From positions 1-39,034 of the forward strand of contig JAWXUO010000013.1 of NCBI GenBank assembly GCA_044426355.1: a stretch of 39,034 bases of DNA, read 5' to 3'. Positions 9,379 through 18,140 of this stretch are shown piece by piece. The position numbers and the translations under genes were made by a program. The notes below the pieces were generated by a model, which was not told the origin of the DNA, searched no databases, and worked only from the letters and a program-made list of their open reading frames with translations. This DNA is from CAYJLC01 sp044426355 (GTDB lineage Bacteria; Bacillota; Clostridia; Oscillospirales; Butyricicoccaceae). Position 1 is the stretch's first letter, and each line of letters starts with the position of its first letter.

Positions 9379-9444
9379 AAATATAAGAAGAAATTCATAC
9401 TTCCACTTTTCCACAAAGTGAATATATTAAAAATGAGGTAATTT

Positions 9445-10347
9445 ATGATTTTAGAAAATATATACGATTTAATAGGTAACACACCTGTAGTAAAACTCAA
9501 AAATGACGAAAATTCTGCAGAAATTTATGTTAAACTCGAATTTTTCAACGCTGGTAGCTCTGTAAAAGACAGAGTTGCTCGCCAAATGATATTTGATTTG
9601 ATAAAAAAAGGAAAAATTAACGAAAATACAATGTTAGTTGAGCCAACTTCTGGAAATACTGGTATAGGAATTGCTATGCTTTGTTCTGCACTTTCTATAA
9701 ATTTCACTGCAATAATGCCTGAAACAATGAGCGTTGAGCGTCAAAAACTGCATTTAGCGTATGGTGCTAAGCTAATTTTAACCGAAGGTGCACTCGGTAT
9801 GAAAGGAGCGATTGACAAAGCGAACGAACTTGTAAAAAACGACGGTGCGATTTGCCTTAGCCAATTTGAAAACGAACAAAACGTCATCGCTCACAAAGAA
9901 ACTACTGCACAAGAAATTATTAAAGATTTTGATACTTTAGACGCTTTCGTTTGTGGAATCGGCACAGGTGGCACGATTTCTGGCAGTGGCGAAGTTTTGA
10001 AAAAGCATTTTAACGGTATTTCTATCATCGGCGTTGAACCCGAGGCTTCTCCGTTTTTAACAAAAGGCGAAAAAGGCCCACATTTAATTCAAGGTATAGG
10101 TGCTGGTTTTTGCCCTAAAATTTTAAATTTAGATGTTGTAGACGAAATAAAAACCGTATCTAACGAAGATGCCATCGCTTTTGGTAGAAAATCTGGCGTA
10201 GAAAACGGAATTCTTTTGGGAATTTCTGGTGGTGCATCTTACAAAGTCGCTACAGATATTGCAAAAAAACTAGGAAAAGGTAAAAAAGTTCTATTTTTAG
10301 CACCTGACAACGGCGAAAGGTATCTATCAACAAAACTTTATGAGTAA
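9445..10347 (+). CDS. cysK: Cysteine synthase A (O-acetylserine sulfhydrylase)
   Basis: PLP enzyme of the cytosol that replaces the acetate of O-acetylserine with sulfide to make cysteine. The Schiff-base lysine is K41 in SSVKDRV; the substrate loop is TSGNTG (68-73); a glycine-rich phosphate-binding stretch GTGGTISGSG follows; and the C-terminal strand reads VLFLAPDNGERYLS. At 300 aa it is close to family size. A GAGG site lies before the ATG. It is followed after 9 nt by cysE, so donor synthesis and sulfide incorporation are encoded together. Cystathionine beta-synthase and related fold-II enzymes are alternatives, but the cysE neighbour and motif set favour CysK. Confidence 0.95.
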   Translation: MILENIYDLIGNTPVVKLKNDENSAEIYVKLEFFNAGSSVKDRVARQMIFDLIKKGKINENTMLVEPTSGNTGIGIAMLCSALSINFTAIMPETMSVERQKLHLAYGAKLILTEGALGMKGAIDKANELVKNDGAICLSQFENEQNVIAHKETTAQEIIKDFDTLDAFVCGIGTGGTISGSGEVLKKHFNGISIIGVEPEASPFLTKGEKGPHLIQGIGAGFCPKILNLDVVDEIKTVSNEDAIAFGRKSGVENGILLGISGGASYKVATDIAKKLGKGKKVLFLAPDNGERYLSTKLYE

Positions 10348-10356
10348 GGAGTTTCT

Positions 10357-10911
10357 GTGTTTAATGATTTAAAAGGCATATTAGATGCTTACAAACAAAA
10401 AGACCCCTCTGCAACAAATTCTATAACAATTTTGCTGACTTATGCTGGAATTCATGCTATTTTTTTTCATAGAATATCATTTTTTCTGCATAAACATAAG
10501 CTGAAATTTTTCGCTCGTGCATTATCCCAATTTTCACGTTTTTTAACCGGAATAGAAATTCACCCTGGTGCTACAATTGGTAAACGTCTATTTATCGACC
10601 ACGGTATGGGCGTTGTTATCGGCGAAACTGCCGAAATCGGCAATGATGTAACGATTTTTCACCAAGTTACGCTAGGTGGAACTGGAAAATCTACAGGAAA
10701 ACGTCACCCAACGTTAGAAGATAATGTTTTAATCTCGACAGGTGCGAAAATTTTGGGGAATGTAACAATTGGCGAAAATTCAAAAATTGGAGCAAATGCT
10801 GTTGTTTTAGGAGATATTCCAAAAAATTCTACTGCTGTAGAGCTTCCTGCACGAATTGTTATGCTAGACGGCGAAAAAGTTAACTTGAAAATCGAAACAA
10901 AAGTTGTGTAA
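10357..10911 (+). CDS. cysE: Serine O-acetyltransferase
   Basis: Acetylates serine with acetyl-CoA, the committed and normally cysteine-inhibited step of cysteine synthesis. An alpha-helical N-terminal third is followed by a left-handed beta-helix of hexapeptide repeats (about 66-170), with catalytic D81-H82 in IDHGMGVVIGE and the FHQVTLGGTGK loop. The length of 184 aa matches the short form common in Firmicutes, which lacks the long N-terminal extension of the enterobacterial enzyme. The protein ends in ETKVV rather than the C-terminal isoleucine that docks into CysK in enterobacteria, so cysteine synthase complex formation is doubtful. The start is GTG, with AAGGAG 5 nt upstream. Confidence 0.95.
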   Translation: MFNDLKGILDAYKQKDPSATNSITILLTYAGIHAIFFHRISFFLHKHKLKFFARALSQFSRFLTGIEIHPGATIGKRLFIDHGMGVVIGETAEIGNDVTIFHQVTLGGTGKSTGKRHPTLEDNVLISTGAKILGNVTIGENSKIGANAVVLGDIPKNSTAVELPARIVMLDGEKVNLKIETKVV

Positions 10912-10970
10912 TTTTCAAATCTAATCAAAACAGAAATTTTCCTTTGAATTTTAAAAAATTATCAAAAAAT

Positions 10971-11000
10971 AAACCGTAGTAAGCTAAATTACTACGGTTT
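10971..11000. terminator. Bidirectional terminator between cysE and rnj
   Basis: A perfect 12-bp stem, AAACCGTAGTAA (10971-10982) with TTACTACGGTTT (10989-11000), encloses loop GCTAAA. It is flanked by an A-run on the left and a T-rich stretch on the right, so it can terminate both convergent units. Confidence 0.88.
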
Positions 11001-11026
11001 GTGTTTATTTTATGTGTTTGTTTTTC

Positions 11027-12703
11027 CTATGTGTCCATTATAATCGGTATAATCACAGGATTTCTCTTCGTTGTTTTGTATAAATAGTCTGCCATGTCAT
11101 TTTTCATATTATTTTTTATAACATTCCAGTTTTTCACATCTTTGCCCATACTTCTCATGATAGAGTTTTCAGCAGACGTTCTAATCCCTTGCATAATATC
11201 TTCAGAACCTTTTAAGAAAATAAACCCTCGGCTTATTATATCCGGTCCTGCCGTGATTATTTGGTTGTCTGTATCAACAGCAAACGCAACTATAATAACG
11301 CCATCTTGCGAAAGCAGTTTTCTATCACGTAGCACAACAGTACCAACATCACCAACACCAAGTCCGTCTACTAAAACCTTGCCAGCTGGTACTAATTTTC
11401 CAAGCTTTGCAGTGTTTTTAGTAAATTCTACAGGTCTTCCGATTTCTGTTACAAAAATATTTTTAGGACGAACACCAACTTGCTCTGCCAGTTTTGCATG
11501 AGTTTTTAAATGTCTAAATTCGCCATGCACAGGTATAAAATACTTAGGTTTAACCAACGCTAACATAAGTTTTAATTCCTCTTGGCATGCGTGACCAGAA
11601 ACGTGCATATCTGCAAGCTTGTCATAAACAACTTCTGCACCTTTTTTATACAACTCGTTTATAAGATTATATACAGACTTTTCGTTACCAGGAATTGGCG
11701 TTGCTGCTATCAAAATTTTGTCACCTACGCCAACTTCTATTTGTTTATGCGTAGAATTTGCCATTCTAACAAGTGCAGACATAGGCTCGCCTTGGCTTCC
11801 TGTTGTCATAATTACAATTTGGTCTTTCGAATATTTTTTAACATCTGTTAAAGGAATTAACATACCCTGTGGCATTTTTATATATCCAAGTTTTATAGCA
11901 ACATCTAAAATGTTTTCCATACTTCTTCCAGAAGCTGCAACTTTTCTTCCAAATTTTTCAGCAGCATCTATAATTTGTTGTAAACGGTAAATATTAGATG
12001 CAAAAGTTGCTACTATAATTCTTTTATCACAGTTTTTAAACTGAAAATCAAAAGCTTCGCCTACAGTTTTTTCCGATAAAGTATATCCCGGACGCTCAAC
12101 ATTTGTAGAATCCGACATAAGGACTAACACGCCCTCTTTTCCAAGCTCTCCAAAACGAGTAAGGTCTATAGTATCCCCAGGAACTACAGGCGTCATGTCA
12201 ACTTTAAAGTCGCCAGTATGCACAATAACTCCTAAAGGCGTTGTTATCGCAAGTGCAACACTGTCTGGTATAGAATGGTTCGTCGGTATAAATTCGATAT
12301 TAAAACTGCCAACTCGTATTGTTTCCGAGCGTTTTATTCGATATAATTTAACCTTTTTGTTCATTCTATGCTCTTTTAGCTTAGTTTCTATAATTCCTGC
12401 TGCAAGTTTTGTACAATACACAGGGACAGAAAGCTCTTTTAAAACATACGGCAACGCTCCTATATGGTCTTCGTGTGCGTGCGTTATAACAATTGCTCGA
12501 ACCTTTTCTATGTTTCTCTTTAGATACGTAATATCAGGTATTACAAGGTCTACTCCAAGCATAGAGTCATCTGGAAATGCAAGCCCACAGTCTATAACTA
12601 CTATATTGTCTTCATATTCGATAGCCGTCATATTCTTGCCTATTTCATTTAGTCCTCCTAGAGGGGTTATTTTTAATTTTTCGGACATACGTTGTACAAT
12701 CAC
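11027..12703 (-). CDS. rnj: Ribonuclease J
   Basis: Metallo-beta-lactamase/beta-CASP RNase with endo- and 5'-3' exonuclease activity, central to mRNA decay and RNA maturation in Firmicutes. The zinc motif is HAHEDH (75-80). HTGDFKVD, SDSTNVERPGYTLSE and the beta-CASP segment VHGEFRHLKTHAKLA are all present, and the length of 558 aa is normal. The start is uncertain. The longest frame begins at GTG (12703), but the AAAGGTGA site touches that codon. The Met at residue 6 (12688) gives the more usual N-terminus MSEKLKITPLGG but is about 15 nt from the site. The gene has its own promoter at 12775-12803 and converges with cysE. Whether it is the J1 or J2 type cannot be decided here. Confidence 0.95.
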   Translation of the reverse strand: MIVQRMSEKLKITPLGGLNEIGKNMTAIEYEDNIVVIDCGLAFPDDSMLGVDLVIPDITYLKRNIEKVRAIVITHAHEDHIGALPYVLKELSVPVYCTKLAAGIIETKLKEHRMNKKVKLYRIKRSETIRVGSFNIEFIPTNHSIPDSVALAITTPLGVIVHTGDFKVDMTPVVPGDTIDLTRFGELGKEGVLVLMSDSTNVERPGYTLSEKTVGEAFDFQFKNCDKRIIVATFASNIYRLQQIIDAAEKFGRKVAASGRSMENILDVAIKLGYIKMPQGMLIPLTDVKKYSKDQIVIMTTGSQGEPMSALVRMANSTHKQIEVGVGDKILIAATPIPGNEKSVYNLINELYKKGAEVVYDKLADMHVSGHACQEELKLMLALVKPKYFIPVHGEFRHLKTHAKLAEQVGVRPKNIFVTEIGRPVEFTKNTAKLGKLVPAGKVLVDGLGVGDVGTVVLRDRKLLSQDGVIIVAFAVDTDNQIITAGPDIISRGFIFLKGSEDIMQGIRTSAENSIMRSMGKDVKNWNVIKNNMKNDMADYLYKTTKRNPVIIPIIMDT

Positions 12704-12774
12704 TCACCTTTCTTAGGTTATTCACCTTTATTTTTAATTTATTTCAAACACAATAAAAATCATAATATATTTAC

Positions 12775-12803
12775 ATTATAACACATTTAACCAGCTTTGT
12801 ACA
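12775..12803 (-). promoter_or_regulatory. Promoter of rnj
   Basis: On the minus strand TATAAT (12780-12775) is preceded by TG plus one base, forming an extended -10. A TGTACA hexamer (12803-12798) lies 17 nt upstream. The leader of about 70-80 nt contains two exact copies of AAAGGTGA, at 12729-12722 and 12711-12704. Confidence 0.7.
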
Positions 12804-12882
12804 GTAATATTTTTAAATATTATTTGCTTAAATTTTACCCTTAAAAATTCATTTCAAACCCCTAATTCTAGCAAAATCTATT

Positions 12883-13566
12883 TTAAAACGATAAAGCCAT
12901 AGCAATTCCAATTAAATTATTAAATGCATGTAGATAAATCGGAGCAAAAATATTATTCGACTTTTCATAAAAAATACATAGATAAACCGATGGCACTAAA
13001 TATAGTGGTAAAAATAGCATATCATTTATGTCCCCTGTAATTAAAGACACCATAAAATGCATCAAAGCAAAGCATGTCGAACTCACAATAATCGAAGACA
13101 CAACACCAAAATACATTCTTAAATTTTTATAAATAACTCCTCGAAAAACAAGTTCCTCGACAATCGGTGCAAAAATCGTAATTGAAAAGCACGAATACAT
13201 AATATTGCTCGAAATCATCATTTCTACTGCCTGCTGATTATTGCTAACCTGCCCACTAGACACAATCATTATCGGCACAGATATTAAAATATTCGTAAGT
13301 ATTATTCCTGCGTAATATTTTGGTATTTTAAAAAACACCGACAACTCGCAACTATATTTGACATCTTTAAACAGTGCTTTGCATAGTTGAAATATAAAAA
13401 TCAAAACGAATAAATCTAAATAAAATTGCATTAAATACAACATTTCCACGCTCGGTATTATAAGTATTGCAAAATACATTATTACATTAGAAAATATTAA
13501 GTAAGCAATAAAATACATAAACAAAGTTGCTAATGTATCATGGGTTTCCATTATTTTCTTTTCCAT
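12883..13566 (-). CDS. CPBP-family intramembrane glutamic protease
   Basis: Multipass membrane protein of the CPBP (Abi, Rce1-like) family. The catalytic signatures are intact: EELVFRG (E137, E138, R142), FALMH (H170) and HAFNN (H213, N217), on a background of six to seven hydrophobic segments. Family roles range from CAAX-type processing to bacteriocin self-immunity; no bacteriocin-like or CAAX partner gene lies nearby, so the target is unknown. An AGGGGA site stands 6 nt before the ATG, and an extended -10 promoter is seen upstream. It is monocistronic, with about 180 nt before rnj and no obvious terminator in that gap. Confidence 0.88.
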   Translation of the reverse strand: MEKKIMETHDTLATLFMYFIAYLIFSNVIMYFAILIIPSVEMLYLMQFYLDLFVLIFIFQLCKALFKDVKYSCELSVFFKIPKYYAGIILTNILISVPIMIVSSGQVSNNQQAVEMMISSNIMYSCFSITIFAPIVEELVFRGVIYKNLRMYFGVVSSIIVSSTCFALMHFMVSLITGDINDMLFLPLYLVPSVYLCIFYEKSNNIFAPIYLHAFNNLIGIAMALSF

Positions 13567-13603
13567 TAAGTTCCCCTATTTTAAATAAAATTTTATTACT
13601 TTA

Positions 13604-13612
13604 ATTTTACCA
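13604..13612 (-). promoter_or_regulatory. Extended -10 promoter of the CPBP gene
   Basis: TGG-TAAAAT on the minus strand (13612-13604) is an extended -10 element about 38 nt before the start codon. The -35 position (TAGATT) is poor. Confidence 0.5.
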
Positions 13613-13700
13613 CATTTACTAAAAAAAATCTACATAAATTTAAAAGTATCTTCATTTTAAAAACCTAGCTACTTTTGAAACATCTTCTTTTCCATAAAAA

Positions 13701-13724
13701 AAACGCCGACAAAAGTCAGCGTTT
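13701..13724 (-). terminator. Terminator of the dacF-to-ispH/rpsA cluster
   Basis: On the minus strand AAACGCTGAC, loop TTTT, then GTCGGCGTTT form a 10-bp stem with one G-U pair, followed immediately by a long T-run. It lies 12 nt past the ispH-rpsA stop. Confidence 0.9.
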
Positions 13725-13735
13725 CAAATTTTAAA

Positions 13736-15667
13736 TTATTCAGCAGAATCTTCGCTATCAAAATCAGAAGAATCATCACCAATAGCACGAATACTAAGTG
13801 ATACTTTTTGTTTTTCTGAATCAATTTCGATGATTTTAGCATCAACTTCTTGACCAGCAGATAAAACTTCATCTGGTTTTACGATACGTTTTTCAGAAAT
13901 TTGAGAAATGTGAATTAAACCATCAACACCATCAATTACTTGTGCAAAAGCACCGAAAGGCATAAGTTTAACGATTTTTACAGTAGCAATATCGCCTACT
14001 TCGTAGTTTTTCTCAAATGCTTTCCAAGGGTTAGCGTCTGGGTCTTTATATCCTAGTGATATTTTTCTTTTTTCTGCGTCTAAAGATAAAACATATACTT
14101 CAATTTCTTGTCCTACTTTTAAAACGTCAGCTGGATTTTTAATTCTGTTCCAAGAAAGTTCTGAAACGTGAACCATTCCATCTACACCACCAATGTCAAC
14201 GAACGCACCATAGCTTGTAATAGATTTTACAACACCAGTGTATTTTTCGTTTTGTTTGATAGTTTCCCAAACTTTACTTGCAGCTTCTTTTCTAACTTCA
14301 TCTTTTACAGCACGAATAGATGCAAGTACTCTGCGACGGTGACGAGATACTTCTAAAACTTTCATTTTAACTTTTTCTCTCATAATGCTAGACATTTCTT
14401 CTCCACGAGGTACACCTGTAAGAGATGCTGGTACGAATACACGAACGCCTTCAACGTTTACCATTACGCCACCTTTGTTTTCTTCAATTACAGTACCTTC
14501 GATAGGTTCATCTTTTGCAAAAGCGTCTTCGATAACGTCCCATGTTTTTTGTGCGTCAATACGTTTTTTAGAAAGGTTAATTACACCGTCAACATCGTTT
14601 ACACGAACAACGATACTTTCGATTTTATCTCCCACACTAACGTTTGCAAAAACGTCGTATGTAGGGTCAGCCGAAAGTTCAGATACAGCTATATAACCTG
14701 AGTGTTTAACACCAAGGTCTACTTGTATCTCGTTGGCAGCCACATGTATGACAGTACCTGTTACCTTATCTCCTGTATTTAAAGTTTTAAACGATTCGTT
14801 TAGCATTTCTTCAAAGCTTTGTTCTTGATTGCTCATCTTGTCTTTGACCTCCTTAATTATAGACGCTGGAGTAGATGCTCCTGCCGTAATACCTATCTTT
14901 TCGGCTTTAATACAAATTTTTTCTAAATCGCAGGCACTCTCTATTAAAAAAGAATTTTCACACACAGATTTTGAAATCTCATACAGTCGTTTGGTATTTG
15001 AACTTTTTACATCTCCGATGACTATTACAGCATCATTTCTCTCAGCAAGCGACAACACCTCATTTTGGCGTATATTCGTCGCTCTACATATTGTATCAAA
15101 TATTTTTGCATTTGTATACTCTTTTTTTATAAATTTCTCAATTTTTATAAAATTTTTTCTATCGAGCGTAGTTTGCATGACAATTGTAACAAACTTCCTC
15201 TTAATTTCCTCATTATTTTTAGTGAAAACTTCCAATTCGTCACAATTAGAAAATACTTGACACTCTTGTACATACCCCGAAATGCCAATTATTTCTGGGT
15301 GTTTTTTTTCTCCAATAACAAAAATTTTGCTACCTTCTGCTTCTGCGTTTGTGACAATTTCATGAATTTTTTTCACAAAAGGGCATGTCGCATCTATTAC
15401 TTCACACGAATTTTCATGCAATTTTTCATACACTTTTAAGCCCACACCATGTGCCCTAATTAAAACTTTTGAGCCATTTGGTATTTTTTCTAAATTTTCT
15501 TCGCTCAAAACACCTGCTTGTCTAAGCTCTAAAACTGCGAATTTATTATGAATTATATCCCCTAAAGTATATAATTTATCCGTTATTTTTGCGTGTTCAT
15601 GAGCTAAATTTACAGCTCTTAGCACACCAAAACAAAAACCAGCATTTTCTGCAATTTCTATTTGCAT
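13736..15667 (-). CDS. ispH-rpsA: Fused IspH reductase and ribosomal protein S1
   Basis: One 643-residue frame joins two proteins. Residues 1-277 are IspH, the 4Fe-4S enzyme that makes IPP and DMAPP from HMBPP in the last MEP-pathway step. The three cluster cysteines are C12 (AGFCFGV), C95 (DATCPF) and C194 (TICRAT). Residues 278-643 are an S1 protein with four S1 RNA-binding domains at about 299-369, 387-452, 476-541 and 558-627, then an acidic tail. Such fusions are known in Clostridia. An exact AAGGAGGTC site lies 10 nt before Met278 (ATG at 14836), so free S1 may also be made. The start codon shares one base with the plsC stop (TAATG). The distinction between ribosomal S1 and an S1-like RNA-binding protein is not settled by sequence. 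Confidence 0.95.
   Translation of the reverse strand: MQIEIAENAGFCFGVLRAVNLAHEHAKITDKLYTLGDIIHNKFAVLELRQAGVLSEENLEKIPNGSKVLIRAHGVGLKVYEKLHENSCEVIDATCPFVKKIHEIVTNAEAEGSKIFVIGEKKHPEIIGISGYVQECQVFSNCDELEVFTKNNEEIKRKFVTIVMQTTLDRKNFIKIEKFIKKEYTNAKIFDTICRATNIRQNEVLSLAERNDAVIVIGDVKSSNTKRLYEISKSVCENSFLIESACDLEKICIKAEKIGITAGASTPASIIKEVKDKMSNQEQSFEEMLNESFKTLNTGDKVTGTVIHVAANEIQVDLGVKHSGYIAVSELSADPTYDVFANVSVGDKIESIVVRVNDVDGVINLSKKRIDAQKTWDVIEDAFAKDEPIEGTVIEENKGGVMVNVEGVRVFVPASLTGVPRGEEMSSIMREKVKMKVLEVSRHRRRVLASIRAVKDEVRKEAASKVWETIKQNEKYTGVVKSITSYGAFVDIGGVDGMVHVSELSWNRIKNPADVLKVGQEIEVYVLSLDAEKRKISLGYKDPDANPWKAFEKNYEVGDIATVKIVKLMPFGAFAQVIDGVDGLIHISQISEKRIVKPDEVLSAGQEVDAKIIEIDSEKQKVSLSIRAIGDDSSDFDSEDSAE
14846..14854 (-). 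promoter_or_regulatory. Internal ribosome binding site before the S1 half
   Basis: AAGGAGGTC on the minus strand, 10 nt before the in-frame ATG at 14836. The codons AAG GAG GTC that create it encode K-E-V; AAG, GAG and GTC look less favoured in this gene than the A- or T-ending alternatives, suggesting the site itself is conserved. Confidence 0.65.
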
Positions 15668-16251
15668 TATTTTGCTCCTAATTCAAATATTTTATCTAAA
15701 ATAAACTGAGAATATTCCTCGTTTGATACTTTTTCGCTCTTTTGTGGTGGTTTTATGCACTCACCAAAGGTAATATTTACTTTACCAAAGAGTTTTGGCG
15801 AATTATCTATATACACAGGAAGTATCGGACAACCAGTTTTTATTGCAATAAAAGCCGACCCACCTTTTACTTTTCCATCAAAATTTCTCGAGCGAGTTCC
15901 CTCAGGAAAAATAACGAATTTTTTACCCTCATTTATTGCAACTATGCTGTTTTTTATAGCTTTTACATCAATATTTCCACGGTCTACAGGAAAAGTCCCC
16001 ATCGCAATTAAAATAGCACCTAATAATTTATTCTCATACAATTCTTTTTTACCCATGCAAGAAAAAATATTTTTATGTCCAACTGCCACCATTATAAAAA
16101 AAGGGTCGTTTGCACCTGGGTGATTTGAGCAAATTAAGCAACCACCCTCGGGTATATTTTCTTTACCAGTAACCTTAATTTTATAGAAAATTGAATATAC
16201 TATCCAAAAAACTATTTTCGAGCCTGTCTGAAACCACGGCATATATTTCAT
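15667..16251 (-). CDS. plsC: Lysophospholipid acyltransferase (PlsC family), second copy
   Basis: PlsC-type acyltransferase of 194 aa with the HX4D box NHPGANDP (H44, D49), FPEGTRSR (115-122) and an N-terminal hydrophobic segment (about 11-24). It lies between cmk (14-nt gap) and ispH-rpsA (1-nt overlap). I know this cmk-plsC-ispH/rpsA order from other Clostridia, so this copy is probably the housekeeping 1-acylglycerol-3-phosphate acyltransferase. The paralogue at 8496 is more divergent outside the motifs. The 3' end carries the AGGAG site used by ispH. Confidence 0.92.
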   Translation of the reverse strand: MKYMPWFQTGSKIVFWIVYSIFYKIKVTGKENIPEGGCLICSNHPGANDPFFIMVAVGHKNIFSCMGKKELYENKLLGAILIAMGTFPVDRGNIDVKAIKNSIVAINEGKKFVIFPEGTRSRNFDGKVKGGSAFIAIKTGCPILPVYIDNSPKLFGKVNITFGECIKPPQKSEKVSNEEYSQFILDKIFELGAK

Positions 16252-16265
16252 AATAAATTCCCCTT

Positions 16266-16913
16266 TTACTTATTATTTTCAAGCTTTTCTACTATAATAT
16301 CCATTGCTTTTTCTATGCTTTCATCTAAATTTAGATTTGATGTGTCCAAAATCACAGAATCCTCAGCAGGTTTTAAAGGAGCGATTTCTCGATTTGCATC
16401 TTGCGTATCACGAGCTACAATTTCAGCTAAAATTTCCTCATATGGCACAGCCTCTAAAAGTTCTAAATACCTACGTTTAGCACGTTTTTCAGCTGATGCT
16501 GTAAGAAAAATTTTCACGTCAGCTTCTGGTAAAATCACAGTAGCTATATCTCGACCGTCCATAATTACGCTGTTGTTTTCTGCAATATTTCGTTGTGTGT
16601 CTAGCAAAAATTTACGAACATTCGCATTTTTTGAAACTTCTGAAGCTTTTTTCGATACTTCAGGCGTGCGTATAAATTCTGTAATATTTTCTCCATTTAA
16701 TATAACTTGCTGTGAAAAATTTACATATTCAACCTTTAAATCTATTTTTTCTAGCGATTTTTCTATAGAAAACCCACTTTTTATAACAAAATAGGCAATC
16801 GAACGATATAAAGCACCTGTATCTAAATATAATATATCAAATTTTTTCGCAATCGTTTTTGCAATAGAGCTTTTTCCTGCTCCAGCAGGTCCATCTATAG
16901 CTATTTGTATCAT
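16266..16913 (-). CDS. cmk: Cytidylate kinase
   Basis: Phosphorylates CMP and dCMP with ATP. The P-loop is GPAGAGKS (8-15); the nucleotide-monophosphate motif MDGRDIATVI is present; and the lid segment contains RDTQDANREIAPL followed by AEDSVILDTS. 215 aa is a normal length. A longer frame begins with TTG at 16925, but the GGGGGA site lies 6-7 nt before ATG at 16913, which is therefore preferred. The gap to the upstream flavoprotein gene is then 12 nt, consistent with one transcript. Confidence 0.96.
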   Translation of the reverse strand: MIQIAIDGPAGAGKSSIAKTIAKKFDILYLDTGALYRSIAYFVIKSGFSIEKSLEKIDLKVEYVNFSQQVILNGENITEFIRTPEVSKKASEVSKNANVRKFLLDTQRNIAENNSVIMDGRDIATVILPEADVKIFLTASAEKRAKRRYLELLEAVPYEEILAEIVARDTQDANREIAPLKPAEDSVILDTSNLNLDESIEKAMDIIVEKLENNK

Positions 16914-16925
16914 TTTTTCCCCCAA

Positions 16926-18140
16926 TTATAACGAATTTGCCATCAAATACGCCGTAGACCATGCAATTTGCAGGTTAAAACCACCAGTATATGCATCTAC
17001 GTCCAAAACTTCTCCAATAAAATAAAGCCCTTTAATTTTTTTAGACTCCATAGTTTTCGGATTAATTTCCTTAACACAAACCCCTCCACGAGTTATTACA
17101 GCTTCATCTACCGAGCATTTTTCTGAAATCGACACCTCAAAATTTTTGATGATTTTGCACAAATTTTGACGTTCTTTTTTAGTAATAACGTTAACTTTTG
17201 CAAATTCAGAAATTCCCGAACGATTTATAACCACAGGTATCAGCTTTTTCGGTAAAAGTTCGTCTAATGAATTATTAAAATTTTTATTAATATTTTTTTC
17301 AAAATCACGTAAAATACGTTTATCAAGCGTTTTTTCATCTAAAGATGGCTTTAAATCAATACTTATTTTATGTGGATTTTTTGAAATAATATGTGCAGAA
17401 CTGCTTAAAATCAACGGTCCTGACACGCCAAAATGCGTAAACAACATCTCCCCAAAATCCTTAAAAATAGGCTTATTTCCATCAAAAAGCGTAACTTCTA
17501 CATTTTTTAACGACAACCCTTGCAAACTTGCAATATCCTGCGTATCAGACTTTAGTGCTACAAGAGATGCCTCAGGTTCGATTATAGTGTGCGAAAATTT
17601 CTTCGCAAATCTATATCCGTCCCCACTAGAGCCTGTTTTTGGGTACGAAAGTCCTCCAGTTGCCACCACAACTGCATCAAAATGATATTTTTTACTTTGC
17701 GTAACTATTCCAGCAATTTGCTCATTATCATCAGAAAAAACATCACAAACCGTGTTGAAAATAAATTTAACGCCTTCTTTTTCGCAAAAAGCAAGCATTT
17801 TATCTACAACGTCCATAGCTTTTTCCGATTTTGGAAAAACTCTATTACCTCGCTCCGTTTTAAGGCTAATCCCCACTTCGTTTTCAAAAAAATCCATTGT
17901 ATCATGTGGTGTAAAGCAATCTATCGCACTATACAAAAACCTATGATTTCGTGGCACATTTTTTAAAAAATCATCTTTTTCGCAATTATTTAAAATATTG
18001 CATCGACCTTTTCCAGTAATTAATATCTTTCTTGCAACTTTTTCTCTTTTTTCAAAAACTGTAACTTCAAAACCTCGCCTTGCTAAATTTCCTGCTACCA
18101 TAAGTCCAGAAGCTCCTGCTCCTATTACCCCAATTCTCAT
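16926..18140 (-). CDS. BaiN/HI0933-like FAD-dependent oxidoreductase
   Basis: Flavoprotein of the HI0933 (YhiN, BaiN, aminoacetone-oxidase-like) family. The N-terminal dinucleotide fold is GAGASGLMVAGN (7-18), followed by the family signature KILITGKGRCNI, then VVATGGLSYPKTGSSGDG and the C-terminal FAD contact IGEVLDVDAYTGGFNLQ. 404 aa is typical. The physiological substrate of most members is unknown; bile-acid chemistry is assigned only to some gut Clostridia, so I do not transfer it. The start overlaps the rpiR stop by four bases (ATGA), indicating translational coupling, and cmk follows. Confidence 0.9.
   Translation of the reverse strand: MRIGVIGAGASGLMVAGNLARRGFEVTVFEKREKVARKILITGKGRCNILNNCEKDDFLKNVPRNHRFLYSAIDCFTPHDTMDFFENEVGISLKTERGNRVFPKSEKAMDVVDKMLAFCEKEGVKFIFNTVCDVFSDDNEQIAGIVTQSKKYHFDAVVVATGGLSYPKTGSSGDGYRFAKKFSHTIIEPEASLVALKSDTQDIASLQGLSLKNVEVTLFDGNKPIFKDFGEMLFTHFGVSGPLILSSSAHIISKNPHKISIDLKPSLDEKTLDKRILRDFEKNINKNFNNSLDELLPKKLIPVVINRSGISEFAKVNVITKKERQNLCKIIKNFEVSISEKCSVDEAVITRGGVCVKEINPKTMESKKIKGLYFIGEVLDVDAYTGGFNLQIAWSTAYLMANSL

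Noticed and set aside
9385..9444. T-box or SAM riboswitch before cysK
   Set aside because: The leader is about 60 nt with one 6-bp hairpin; no T-box core sequence and no terminator/antiterminator pair are present.
13669..13872. Small minus-strand frame over the 3' end of ispH-rpsA
   Set aside because: It overlaps the S1 coding end in another frame and runs through the terminator hairpin; it has no family resemblance.
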